DNA of 64,000 bases from Nitrospina sp. Lineage in GTDB: Bacteria > Nitrospinota > Nitrospinia > Nitrospinales > VA-1. Of this stretch, positions 16,377 through 24,071 are shown piece by piece (positions within the stretch are counted from its first letter, which is position 1; every line of letters starts with the position of its first letter). Location: positions 1-64,000 of the forward strand of contig JABIAY010000016.1 in assembly GCA_018653085.1 (NCBI GenBank). The letters are read 5' to 3'. The notes beneath the pieces were generated by a model, which was not told the origin of the DNA, did no database searches, and saw nothing but the letters and a program-made list of their open reading frames with translations. A program made the translations under genes and the position numbers.

Positions 16377-18830
16377 ATGAAAAATAAATGGATTTTAAAA
16401 TTACTTAACTTATCCCTGTTCGTTTTTGGGGCGGCCTATATAGTCCTGCATGTCGAATTTAACGAGGGGAGTTATTTTTACTATTTTTTCAAAGCCAAAG
16501 TCTATTATTCGATTTTTAATAAAATAATTTTTCCTGTTGGCTTTTGGGGTTGTTTTGCCCTTTTTTATTTCTTTTACTACCTCTTGAGCCAAAGAAGTGA
16601 AAGTCATCGCGGAACTTTACTACATAGTTTGCGTTACGCCTTGTTTTACCATTTATTTCTTCTTCTACTTACCCATTCCAACGAAATTGTTTCCTCTTAC
16701 TATTTTTCCACTCCGTTTTTTTCAGTTTACGAAAGGCTATTTTTAGCCATAGCCTTTGTTGGTTACTATCTGGCGGGGATGAAAGTTATTCAGAAGGTAG
16801 TGACATCAGGGTGTAAGTTCTGGGAACTAGTTCTTCCTGTTTCAACAATAGTCCCTTTTATATATTCACCTTCACCGCTTATTCATGCTTTCTACCTCAC
16901 CCTCAGCCTTGGACTTTTTATGGGCTGGCAATTCCTGACCCAGGAGAAGTGGAAGGATTTATTGGGGAATTTAATATCTAATGACTATTTCAAAATAGGT
17001 ATTATTTTCTTACTGAGTTTGGGACTCAGGCTGTGGTATGCCTACCCCTATGCCACGCATGACTTAATAGGAAATAGTGCGGATGGGCCGGTTTACTTTA
17101 AATCCGCATTGGCTTTTGCAAACGGCAACTGGGGTGATGTGAATTTTTGGCATGCTCCTTTTTACCCGCTCTACCTTTCTGTATTTCTCATTTCGTTTGG
17201 TAAAACCTCGGCTGTGCTTTTTTACAGCCAGGCTATTTTGGGATCAGTAACCCCGGTAATCATATTTTTGATTTGCCAAAAGCTAATGCTCAGACGGGCA
17301 TCCTTTATTGCTGGCCTGCTGGTCGCCTTATCCCACCTGAGCATCCACTACTCAGTGGTGATCAATCGCGCCGCTCCCTTGTCAATAGCCATTCCTTTAC
17401 TGATGTATTCGATTCTGTGTCTGGGTAACAAATTTGGTCCCCTAAAATATTTACTACTGGGCGTTCTTTTTGGCGGCACTTTTTACTTGGGTCAGGAAAC
17501 ACTCCCTGTTCTTGCGTTATTTGCAATTTATTTAGCACATCATCTATGGAAATCAGAGGCTCCCCGTAAGAAAAGAATTTTCCACACGGCATTGATCGGG
17601 CTGGGAGTGATATCCATCTTTTTCAGCTTGAACGGAATTTACCACTCTCACACGGACCAATGGTTACCATTGGGAAGAGCTTCTGACGCAACACACGCAA
17701 GTTCTCTCTGGAATTATAATAATAATTCTTACGCAAAAGAGATGATTGATATGGGCTTCGACCCGATTCAATCTCCGGATAAAAGTTCTGACGTGTTTCT
17801 GGAAAATCCACTACGAATATCTGGCCTGTTACTGGGAAAACTATTTACGGAACTCCCAGACCTTTTGTTCGAGCCCGGAGGCGTATTATTTGTCCCTTTA
17901 CACCTTGCCTTTGAAAGCTTTTATTCCGCCCACCTGCAATTTTATATTTACCTTTTTGTCCTTATTGGACTGGTGGTTTTTATCTCGACTAAATCCGTAA
18001 TAAAAACTGACAAGCTTCTATTACTGGGTCCAATATTTATTCTGATAATTTTTTGCTCCTTTCTTGTAGGAACTTTTCGGTTTCGTGCTCCCTTTACACC
18101 TTTGAACATGATTTTTCTGGCAACGGCACTCGAATTATTTCTATTTAGAGGGAAATCATTAAAAGACAGTCCCTGGCAATTTGTGCATTTCAAAATGTCG
18201 TTGCCGTGGAAAAATGTGCTTCAACGAAAGCCTGTGTTTTTGAGTACCAGCGGGATAATTGTAGCGTTTTCAATTTGGGCAATTGTTGGCAACTTATTTC
18301 CCCCTTCGCCTGGAACCCCTGCTCAATACCGTCTGACTCCCTGGTTAATCCCCTCCAAGCAAAAGGTGTTTGCTACAAGATATCTGGGTCTCAATGAAAC
18401 AACATATTCTTATTACACCAGGGCCGAGGGGAACGAGACCCGTTCTGCTATGGAAGTTCGATTCAATATGTGCCAGAGATTAATGCCGGGAATGAAGCCC
18501 TATTATCAATTAGCGGTTGATGGAAAATTAATAGGAAAATCTAAAAAAGTGTTAAGTGGCTGTTTCAGAGTTAAAGAACGAATAAAATTCAATTTTGAGA
18601 CCGGGATGATCAGTTTATTTATTTTTGTTTCACCCGATGGAATTATTGGGGAATTAAAACCGATTTCTTTTTCTGTTGATGGAGCCTACAACAAGAAGGA
18701 AAAAGTAACGATGCCCGTAGCCAGCCCAATCCCCCTCGATAGCAATATGAAACAGTATATTGAGCAATTCAAAGTTTATGCTGAAAAGATAAGAATTGAT
18801 AAACCCGAGTTATTTCTCCTGCCAGAATAA
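16377..18830 (+). CDS. large polytopic GT-C-like (GT39-type) membrane protein
   Basis: 817 aa. About 240 N-terminal residues form several membrane helices. Then comes a segment resembling the start of ArnT/PMT-type glycosyltransferases: RLWYAYPYATHDLIGNSADG-PVYFKSALAFANGNW (Asp in the first loop) and FWHAPFYPLYLSVF. Many further helices run to about residue 640, and a ~175-residue C-terminal soluble domain without a recognised motif follows. The extra N-terminal membrane block and the C-terminal domain make it longer than ordinary GT39 enzymes. It lies 61 bases after the TMTC-like trio on the same strand and is likely co-transcribed. Substrate is unknown. Confidence 0.78.
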   Translation: MKNKWILKLLNLSLFVFGAAYIVLHVEFNEGSYFYYFFKAKVYYSIFNKIIFPVGFWGCFALFYFFYYLLSQRSESHRGTLLHSLRYALFYHLFLLLLTHSNEIVSSYYFSTPFFSVYERLFLAIAFVGYYLAGMKVIQKVVTSGCKFWELVLPVSTIVPFIYSPSPLIHAFYLTLSLGLFMGWQFLTQEKWKDLLGNLISNDYFKIGIIFLLSLGLRLWYAYPYATHDLIGNSADGPVYFKSALAFANGNWGDVNFWHAPFYPLYLSVFLISFGKTSAVLFYSQAILGSVTPVIIFLICQKLMLRRASFIAGLLVALSHLSIHYSVVINRAAPLSIAIPLLMYSILCLGNKFGPLKYLLLGVLFGGTFYLGQETLPVLALFAIYLAHHLWKSEAPRKKRIFHTALIGLGVISIFFSLNGIYHSHTDQWLPLGRASDATHASSLWNYNNNSYAKEMIDMGFDPIQSPDKSSDVFLENPLRISGLLLGKLFTELPDLLFEPGGVLFVPLHLAFESFYSAHLQFYIYLFVLIGLVVFISTKSVIKTDKLLLLGPIFILIIFCSFLVGTFRFRAPFTPLNMIFLATALELFLFRGKSLKDSPWQFVHFKMSLPWKNVLQRKPVFLSTSGIIVAFSIWAIVGNLFPPSPGTPAQYRLTPWLIPSKQKVFATRYLGLNETTYSYYTRAEGNETRSAMEVRFNMCQRLMPGMKPYYQLAVDGKLIGKSKKVLSGCFRVKERIKFNFETGMISLFIFVSPDGIIGELKPISFSVDGAYNKKEKVTMPVASPIPLDSNMKQYIEQFKVYAEKIRIDKPELFLLPE

Positions 18831-18851
18831 ATAATATTATAAAAATATTTT

Positions 18852-19979
18852 ATGCCTGAACCATTTAAAAATTTGCTCAGCAAGACCGTTATAACCGGCA
18901 TGGGGAAGCATTTTGCCAGAGCGTGGCCTGAGTTTGATCGTGCGGCGTTTATCGCGGCGGCGACAAAAAACCTGAATGCGCTGGAACTTAAAGAACGCTC
19001 GGTCCAGATAACCTCCACTATGGCCACTTTCTTACCGGACGATTTTCATAGGGCGGCGGCAATCATGTTGGCAGCACTTGCGCCCGATGATTGGGACGAT
19101 GCCGGCAACCCGGAAGTGGATGACCGGGGTATTGTGGGTTGGGCCGTCATGCCCATGACCCATTACGTCGGTCTATACGGTCTCAAACATTTCCCTCTTT
19201 CCATGACACTGCTCAAGGAAATGACCAAGCGGTCCAGTTCGGAATTTGGCATTCGTTTCTTCCTGCTCGAAGAACCAAAGCGCACGTTATCCACACTCGA
19301 AAAATGGACGCGCGATTCCAACCACCATGTTCGCCGACTGGTCTCCGAAGGCACGCGCCCCCGCCTGCCTTGGGCCATGCAACTGCCAGCCTTTGTCAAA
19401 GACCCTGCACCAATCCTTCCACTGCTGGAAATGCTCAAGGATGACGAAGAAGAATATGTCCGCCGCTCCGTCGCCAACAATCTCAACGATATCGCCAAGG
19501 ATCATCCGGACAGGGTTGCGAAGATAGCCGGGCAGTGGTTGGCCGGGGCCAGCAAGGACCGGAAAAAGCTGGTCAATCATGCTTGCCGCACGTTGATCAA
19601 GAAAGGACACCAGAAGACATTGAAAGCCCTCGGTTATGGACCGGCCCGGATTGAACTTAAAAAATTGAAAATATTGACTGCTCGCGTAGCTTTTGGCGAT
19701 GCCCTTTTATTTGAGTTATGCCTGACCTCGACCTCTAAAAAACCCCAACCGCTGATCATCGACTATGCCATTCATCATCGCAAGGCCAATGGAAGCACGA
19801 CAGCAAAAGTCTTCAAGTGGAAAAAGATCACACTTGAATCATGTGCAACACTTTCGGCAAAACGGAAACATGCGATCAAGAAAATCACCACGCGGGTTTA
19901 TTATCCCGGCACGCATAAGTTGGAAATCATGGTTAATGGCGTTTCCCTTGGAACCAAAACTTTTAAGTTGGTTATGTGA
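18852..19979 (+). CDS. alkC: AlkC-type DNA alkylation repair glycosylase
   Basis: 375 aa. AlkC enzymes are HEAT-repeat DNA glycosylases that remove 3-methyl-purines. The order of parts fits: MPEPFKNLLSKTVI start, HEAT-like helices through ~270 (HVRRLVSEGTRPRLPWA, DDEEEYVRRSVANNLNDIAKDHP, and NHACRTLIKKG), then an Ig-like C-terminal domain (~275-375; DALLFELCLTSTSKKPQPLIIDYAIH in two parts, GTHKLEIMVNG) as known in AlkC. It is an isolated gene 22 bases behind the glycosyltransferase and converges on the Rrf2 gene. Its base composition looks richer in GC than the membrane-protein block before it, which could reflect separate acquisition. Confidence 0.88.
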   Translation: MPEPFKNLLSKTVITGMGKHFARAWPEFDRAAFIAAATKNLNALELKERSVQITSTMATFLPDDFHRAAAIMLAALAPDDWDDAGNPEVDDRGIVGWAVMPMTHYVGLYGLKHFPLSMTLLKEMTKRSSSEFGIRFFLLEEPKRTLSTLEKWTRDSNHHVRRLVSEGTRPRLPWAMQLPAFVKDPAPILPLLEMLKDDEEEYVRRSVANNLNDIAKDHPDRVAKIAGQWLAGASKDRKKLVNHACRTLIKKGHQKTLKALGYGPARIELKKLKILTARVAFGDALLFELCLTSTSKKPQPLIIDYAIHHRKANGSTTAKVFKWKKITLESCATLSAKRKHAIKKITTRVYYPGTHKLEIMVNGVSLGTKTFKLVM

Positions 19980-20020
19980 AGGCACAAATGGAAGTTAAAT
20001 AGAGGGCCCTTCGAACGTCG

Positions 20021-20512
20021 TTAAGCTTTCCTTTGCTCAATCCACTTTTGAGCTTTTTTCAATTGCCGAGGATCGACCTTTGATTTTACCTGTTCCAGTA
20101 AATCCGATAGCTTGACCTTAGCCAATTCGTCCCGCCACACCTTCTCCGCATTCCACATCGCCGAAGCAATCAAGCAGGGTCTTTTATATGACGGGCTCTT
20201 TTCCAGAGCAGTGGGTCCTTTCCGACGGATTTCATCGCACTCAAAGCAGGGATCGTTTCCCTCTATAGATAAAACTATATCAAGCAACGAAACCTTATTT
20301 GGTTTTTTGGCAAGCTGATATCCCCCCTTTGGTCCCGAAACCGTGTTCAATATGCCGTCGTGAGAGAGGGTTTGCAGGGCTTTTGCCAAATAAGGGTGGG
20401 GCACTCCATGAAACTCCGCTAACTCTTTCCCGGTCAAACTGGTTTCCTTCGGCAACCCGGCAAGAAGCGAACAACAGTGAATAGCCCATTCTACGGTTGA
20501 ACTTATTTTCAT
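20021..20512 (-). CDS. Rrf2-family transcriptional regulator
   Basis: 163 aa from the ATG giving MKISSTVEWAIHCC. The open frame to 20677 is rejected because it would run through the divergent promoter. The winged-helix part has GKELAEFHGVPHPYLAKALQ and the Rrf2 signature SGPKGGYQLAKKP. The sensor region has three cysteines, C89-x2-C92-x20-C113 (NDPCFECDEIRRKGP, KRPCLIAS), suitable for an Fe-S cluster or thiol switch. TTGATT-N17-TATATT lies so close upstream that the predicted start is the A of the ATG, so the mRNA is probably leaderless, and no Shine-Dalgarno site is present. It is divergent from an AhpD-like/cupin pair, which it probably controls through the palindrome at 20601-20617. Confidence 0.92.
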   Translation of the reverse strand: MKISSTVEWAIHCCSLLAGLPKETSLTGKELAEFHGVPHPYLAKALQTLSHDGILNTVSGPKGGYQLAKKPNKVSLLDIVLSIEGNDPCFECDEIRRKGPTALEKSPSYKRPCLIASAMWNAEKVWRDELAKVKLSDLLEQVKSKVDPRQLKKAQKWIEQRKA

Positions 20513-20518
20513 AGGGAA

Positions 20519-20547
20519 AATATAGTACGTCTGCCAAATACAATCAA
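20519..20547 (-). promoter_or_regulatory. predicted promoter of the Rrf2 gene, leaderless start
   Basis: On the minus strand, TTGATT, a 17-base spacer and TATATT; the end of the -10 box is six bases before the ATG at 20512. A start seven bases after the -10 box would be the A of the initiation codon. Coordinates of the box edges are given to within a base or so. Confidence 0.6.
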
Positions 20548-20581
20548 GAAAGGAAATGACGGCAGGAAAGATCGGTGTCTC

Positions 20582-20610
20582 CTGACAATAAAACCTATTG
20601 CGGATAAAAT
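20582..20610 (+). promoter_or_regulatory. predicted sigma-70 promoter of the AhpD-like/cupin operon
   Basis: CTGACA (20582-20587), 17 bases, TAAAAT (20605-20610): five of six matches in each box. The predicted start is near 20617, giving a leader of about 47 bases to the ATG at 20664. The -10 box is overlapped by the inverted repeat at 20601-20617. Confidence 0.7.
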
Positions 20611-20617
20611 ATATCCG
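20601..20617. promoter_or_regulatory. inverted repeat CGGATA-N5-TATCCG, probable Rrf2 operator
   Basis: Perfect 6-bp arms with AAATA between them, covering the -10 box and start site of the AhpD-like operon. An Rrf2 dimer bound here would block RNA polymerase. Assignment to the neighbouring Rrf2 protein is inference from position. Confidence 0.6.
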
Positions 20618-20663
20618 TGATAGGATTGGAAAATATTCCGAACTTCTTTTGAAAGGGACCCGA

Positions 20664-21134
20664 ATGGAAACACGCATTGATTATCAAAATACTGCCCCTA
20701 AGGCTTTGAAAGCATTACTCGGAGTCGAAACCTATCTGGGACATTCCAGTCTCAGTCCCAAGATTCAAGGGTTGATCAAGCTTCGGGCCTCCCAAATCAA
20801 TGGATGCGCCTTTTGCGTGAATATGCATTACGGCGAACTGAAAAAATTGGGAAGTGCTGACACCTATTTAAACCTGGTCTCGGTATGGAGGGAAGCCCCG
20901 TGTTTTTCAGATAAAGAACGTGCGGCTCTGGCCTGGGCCGAATCCGTAACCTTGCTGGCCGATACTCACGTTCCGGATCAGGAATACGATCTCGTGAGAA
21001 AATATTTTTCAGAAGATGAATTGATTGATCTAACGGTTGCTATAGGACAAATTAATTTATGGAACCGACTTTCCGTTGCTTTCAGGATCCTACCTCCTGT
21101 CGATGCCACCGAAGGTCGGAGAAACCTTTCATGA
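20664..21134 (+). CDS. carboxymuconolactone decarboxylase / AhpD-like protein
   Basis: 156 aa from ATG METRIDYQ; AAAGGGA lies upstream. The AhpD active-site pattern is present: KLRASQINGCAFCVNMHYGEL has CxxC and the following His. The remainder fits the family (DKERAALAWAESVTLL, DLTVAIGQINLWNRLSVAF). AhpD-type proteins use this CxxC to reduce partner peroxidases or detoxify peroxides; other members have no known substrate. The frame upstream to 20598 is excluded because it covers the promoter. The stop overlaps the next ATG (ATGA), so it is coupled to the cupin gene. Confidence 0.93.
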   Translation: METRIDYQNTAPKALKALLGVETYLGHSSLSPKIQGLIKLRASQINGCAFCVNMHYGELKKLGSADTYLNLVSVWREAPCFSDKERAALAWAESVTLLADTHVPDQEYDLVRKYFSEDELIDLTVAIGQINLWNRLSVAFRILPPVDATEGRRNLS

Positions 21135-21535
21135 CAAACATTCGACTTGCACTGTGTACATTTATTTTTGTTTCTTTCGCTCTCCCCATTCTTTCCAGTG
21201 CCGGGGCAGCACACTCTGTGACCCTCCTCAAAAGTCAGGACTTGTCCGGGTTAAAAGGAAAGGAAGGTGTATTGGTAACGGTTAGTTATGCGCCTGGGGA
21301 ATCGTCCCCAATGCATCGGCACAATGCGCATACCTTTGTTTACGTATTAGAAGGATCCATTGTCATGCAAGTAAAAGGCGGAAAACCCGTAACTCTAAAC
21401 CGTGGTGACACATTCTACGAATCGCCCGAAGATATTCACAGCGTATCAAAAAATGCAAGCGACTCACATAACGCCAGGTTCCTCGTATTTTTTGTTAAAG
21501 CCAAGGGTGCCCCTTCAGTCCTTCCCGTCAAATGA
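21131..21535 (+). CDS. exported single-domain cupin protein
   Basis: 134 aa. An N-terminal signal peptide (MTNIRLALCTFIFVSFALPILSSAGA, given as start MTNIRLALC and end LSSAGA) directs it to the periplasm. The cupin barrel shows the metal-site pattern SPMHRHNAHTFVYVLEG, then GDTFYESPEDIHSVSKN with the fourth ligand His. Cupins of this size act as small dioxygenases, isomerases or sensors; no substrate can be named. It overlaps the AhpD-like gene by ATGA, pointing to a joint role in a redox or organic-compound stress response controlled by the Rrf2 regulator. Confidence 0.88.
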   Translation: MTNIRLALCTFIFVSFALPILSSAGAAHSVTLLKSQDLSGLKGKEGVLVTVSYAPGESSPMHRHNAHTFVYVLEGSIVMQVKGGKPVTLNRGDTFYESPEDIHSVSKNASDSHNARFLVFFVKAKGAPSVLPVK

Positions 21536-21577
21536 AGGTTTATGAATATTTTTAATGGTCCATTTTTGAATCATTTT

Positions 21578-21586
21578 TGATATAAT
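21578..21586 (+). promoter_or_regulatory. extended -10 promoter upstream of tRNA-Leu
   Basis: TGATATAAT combines a TG extension with a perfect TATAAT. No good -35 box is seen at the usual spacing. The perfect 7-bp inverted repeat at 21597-21614 lies just after the expected start. Confidence 0.5.
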
Positions 21587-21654
21587 CCTGAAAAGTTATA
21601 TGAGCATTCATATAGAGATAGCAATTCCCGCCGTAAATTATTGAAAAATAGAGT

Positions 21655-21741
21655 GCCGGAGTGGTGAAATTGGTAGACGCACAGGATTCAAAATCCTGCG
21701 AGGGCAACCTCGTGTCGGTTCGATTCCGACCTCCGGCACCA
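21655..21741 (+). tRNA. tRNA-Leu (anticodon CAA)
   Basis: Acceptor arm GCCGGAG pairs with CTCCGGC. The anticodon stem is CAGGA/TCCTG with loop TTCAAAA, giving anticodon CAA (reads UUG). The long variable arm CGAGGGCAACCTCGT is typical of leucine tRNA. T arm GTCGGTTCGATTCCGAC. The 3' CCA is encoded. All four stems can be drawn without mismatch. Confidence 0.97.
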
Positions 21742-21792
21742 CCCACTTGCGTGGGGCGCAATGTGGCGGTGACGCTCCGCAACCGCCAAAGC
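21741..21792 (+). repeat. diverged dispersed hairpin repeat next to tRNA-Leu
   Basis: CCCAC-TTGC-GTGGG followed by GCGCAATGTGGCGGTGACGC resembles the reverse-oriented repeat head and body CCAC…GTGGGGCCAATGTGC seen at 40101-40125. It starts within one or two bases of the tRNA end and may act as its 3' processing or termination hairpin. Confidence 0.5.
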
Positions 21793-21901
21793 AATCCAAA
21801 TTCCTACCCAGAACGGGTATGTGATATCCTCCCCCTTGACCCTCATGCCCCACAGGGATAAGAGCCCATTTTACTGAAAACTCCCGTCCGCCAAAAATTC
21901 A

Positions 21902-22222
21902 ATGAGCGATTCTCACAGTCCTGAAGCAAAAGCCTACTGGAAAGAAAATATCCGACTTGTGCTTTCACTTTTAGCCGTATGGTTCGTGGTTTCTTTTGGC
22001 ATGGCTATCCTGCTTGTCGATGTGCTGGATAATATCCGTTTCTTCGGATTTAAATTCGGATTCTGGATGGCGCAACAGGGTTCCATTTTTTGTTTCGTCA
22101 TTCTCATCTTCATCTATGTCTACAAGATGAATAAACTCGACCACAAATATGGTGTGGATGAGGACCGGGACGATTTCGCGCGGGATGATACTTATTATCA
22201 CGATGAAGAGCCTGAGAAATAA
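21902..22222 (+). CDS. DUF4212 small subunit of a sodium:solute symporter
   Basis: 106 aa with two membrane helices (about 20-42 and 58-80), a charged tail, and the family-typical WKENIRLVLSLLAVWFVVSFG and FGFKFGFWMAQQG. DUF4212 proteins are regularly encoded just before a VC_2705-type sodium:solute symporter, as here with a 6-base gap. It is likely an accessory or targeting subunit of that transporter in the inner membrane. Confidence 0.93.
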   Translation: MSDSHSPEAKAYWKENIRLVLSLLAVWFVVSFGMAILLVDVLDNIRFFGFKFGFWMAQQGSIFCFVILIFIYVYKMNKLDHKYGVDEDRDDFARDDTYYHDEEPEK

Positions 22223-22228
22223 TCCGCC

Positions 22229-24010
22229 ATGGATGTTCAGACATTAACTTTTATATTCGTTGGGGTCACGTTTGCTATTTATATTGGCATCGCCATCTGG
22301 GCGCGGGCGGGCACCACCGATGATTTCTATGTCGCCGGGGGAAGCGTTCCCCCGCTTGCCAATGGCATGGCGACCGCCGCCGACTGGATGTCTGCCGCTT
22401 CGTTCATCTCCATGGCAGGCATCATATCTTTTGTTGGGCGCGACGGTGCCGTTTACCTGATGGGGTGGACAGGGGGTTATGTTCTGCTCGCCTTACTTCT
22501 GGCGCCTTATCTTCGCAAGTTCGGCAAATACACAGTTCCCGATTTTGTCGGCGACCGTTATTATTCTGACATCGCTCGATTGGTTGCGGTCGTGTGTGTT
22601 TTGTTTGTTTCGTTCACTTACGTGGCAGGTCAAATGCGGGGAGTGGGAATCGTTTTCTCCCGTTTTCTCGAAGTCGAAATCACCACCGGCGTTCTGATCG
22701 GAATGACCATTGTGTTCTTCTACGCTGTTCTTGGGGGCATGAAGGGAATCACCTACACCCAGGTGGCACAGTATTGTGTTCTGATTTTCGCTTTTCTGGT
22801 GCCTGCCATCTTCATATCCATGCTGATGACGGGAAACCCCGTCCCGCAACTGGGATTCGGTAGTACGCTCGTGGATGGCTCCAATACATATCTATTAGAC
22901 AAGCTCGATCAGTTATCCGTAGAACTTGGATTTTCCGCTTATACAGCAGGCAATAAATCCACCATCGACATGTTCTTCATCACTGCAGCTTTGATGGTTG
23001 GCACTGCGGGGCTTCCCCATGTCATTGTGAGGTTCTTCACAGTTCCAAAAGTCCGTGATGCCCGGATATCAGCCGGGTATGCCCTGGTGTTCATCGCCAT
23101 ACTCTACACAACCGCCCCGGCCCTCGCCTCTTTTGCCCGGGTCAACCTCATCAACACTGTCCACAATGCGGAATATAAAACCACCCCTTCATGGTTTAAG
23201 AACTGGGAAAATACCAACCTCATCGCCTGGGTGGATAAAAATCAGGATGGGAAAATCCAGTACTCAGCGGGAAAAGCGTTCGATGGGAAGCCGCAATTTA
23301 TAGAAACACGCGGCCCTGAAGGGGAGAGAAAAATTTCCAATTCACCTACCGACACCCGCAACGAACTCTATATCGACCGCGACATCATGGTTCTGGCAAA
23401 TCCGGAAATTGCCAATCTGCCCAATTGGGTCATCGCCCTGGTCGCCGCAGGCGGACTTGCCGCCGCGCTTTCCACCGCTGCAGGCTTGCTACTGGTCATC
23501 TCAACATCTATCTCTCACGACCTGTTGAAAAAAATGTTCCTGAAAGATATTACCGACAGGCAGGAATTGTTTTTTGCCCGGATGTCAGCGGCACTGGCTA
23601 TCACCATCGCCGGTTATTTTGGAATCCACCCACCGGGATTCGTCGCGCAGGTGGTAGCGTTCGCTTTTGGGCTTGCGGCCTCGTCATTTTTCCCGGTCAT
23701 TTTAATGGGAATTTTTTCAAAACGCATGAACAAGGAAGGCGCCATTACCGGAATGGTCATTGGGCTGACCTTCACCGCCGGCTATATCATTTATTTCAAA
23801 TTCATTAACCCATCTGCCAACTCCGCAGAAAACTGGTGGTTTGGAATTTCGCCGGAAGGGATCGGAACTTTGGGAATGTTATTTAATTTCATGGCCTCAA
23901 GCCTGGTCAGCCGGTTCACGGCTCCGCCTCCGAAAGAGATTACGGATATGGTGGACGATATAAGAATTCCGCAAGGCGCCGGAGCTTCCTATCACCATGT
24001 AAAGTCATAA
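22229..24010 (+). CDS. sodium:solute symporter (VC_2705 / ActP-like)
   Basis: 593 aa, about 13 membrane helices, SSS family. Motifs include FYVAGGSVPPLANGMATAAD, GWTGGYVLLALLLAPYLRKFG, FVGDRYYSD, AGQMRGVGIVFSRFLEV and GTAGLPHVIVRFFTVPKVRDAR. A hydrophilic loop of roughly 90 residues (about 305-390) interrupts the membrane part, as in other VC_2705-type members. Together with DUF4212 it probably takes up a small organic acid such as acetate with sodium; the substrate cannot be read from sequence. Confidence 0.93.
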   Translation: MDVQTLTFIFVGVTFAIYIGIAIWARAGTTDDFYVAGGSVPPLANGMATAADWMSAASFISMAGIISFVGRDGAVYLMGWTGGYVLLALLLAPYLRKFGKYTVPDFVGDRYYSDIARLVAVVCVLFVSFTYVAGQMRGVGIVFSRFLEVEITTGVLIGMTIVFFYAVLGGMKGITYTQVAQYCVLIFAFLVPAIFISMLMTGNPVPQLGFGSTLVDGSNTYLLDKLDQLSVELGFSAYTAGNKSTIDMFFITAALMVGTAGLPHVIVRFFTVPKVRDARISAGYALVFIAILYTTAPALASFARVNLINTVHNAEYKTTPSWFKNWENTNLIAWVDKNQDGKIQYSAGKAFDGKPQFIETRGPEGERKISNSPTDTRNELYIDRDIMVLANPEIANLPNWVIALVAAGGLAAALSTAAGLLLVISTSISHDLLKKMFLKDITDRQELFFARMSAALAITIAGYFGIHPPGFVAQVVAFAFGLAASSFFPVILMGIFSKRMNKEGAITGMVIGLTFTAGYIIYFKFINPSANSAENWWFGISPEGIGTLGMLFNFMASSLVSRFTAPPPKEITDMVDDIRIPQGAGASYHHVKS

Positions 24011-24026
24011 ATAAAGCCATTGCCGT

Positions 24027-24067
24027 CATACCCCTTTGGGGCACAAAGGTTTAGGGAAAGTATCACG
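24027..24067 (+). repeat. short GC hairpin repeat (CCCCTTTGGGG type)
   Basis: TACCCCTTTGGGGCACAAAGG then TTTAGGGAAAGTATCACG is closely matched at 59869-59905 (TACCCCTTCGGGGCACGAAG …GAAGAGTATCACG) and, reversed, at 59226-59275. It lies between two convergent genes and may serve both as a transcription stop, but there is no T-run. Confidence 0.55.
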
Positions 24068-24071
24068 GCCT

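Larger units (their letters stand above)
21536..21901. other. Intergenic stretch holding tRNA-Leu and its promoter
   Basis: 366 bases between the cupin and DUF4212 genes. It holds an extended -10 promoter (21578-21586), a perfect inverted repeat TATATGA-GCAT-TCATATA (21597-21614), tRNA-Leu (21655-21741) and a diverged copy of the dispersed hairpin repeat straight after the tRNA. Nothing else coding is seen. Confidence 0.75.

Noticed and set aside
20513-20677. 55-residue N-terminal extension of the Rrf2 regulator
   Set aside because: It would cover both divergent promoters and the operator, and Rrf2 proteins begin at MKISSTVEWA-like sequence.
21655-21741. tRNA-Leu as an integration site of a mobile island
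   Set aside because: No integrase and no direct repeat of the tRNA 3' end were seen; the neighbouring sequence is a copy of the common hairpin repeat.
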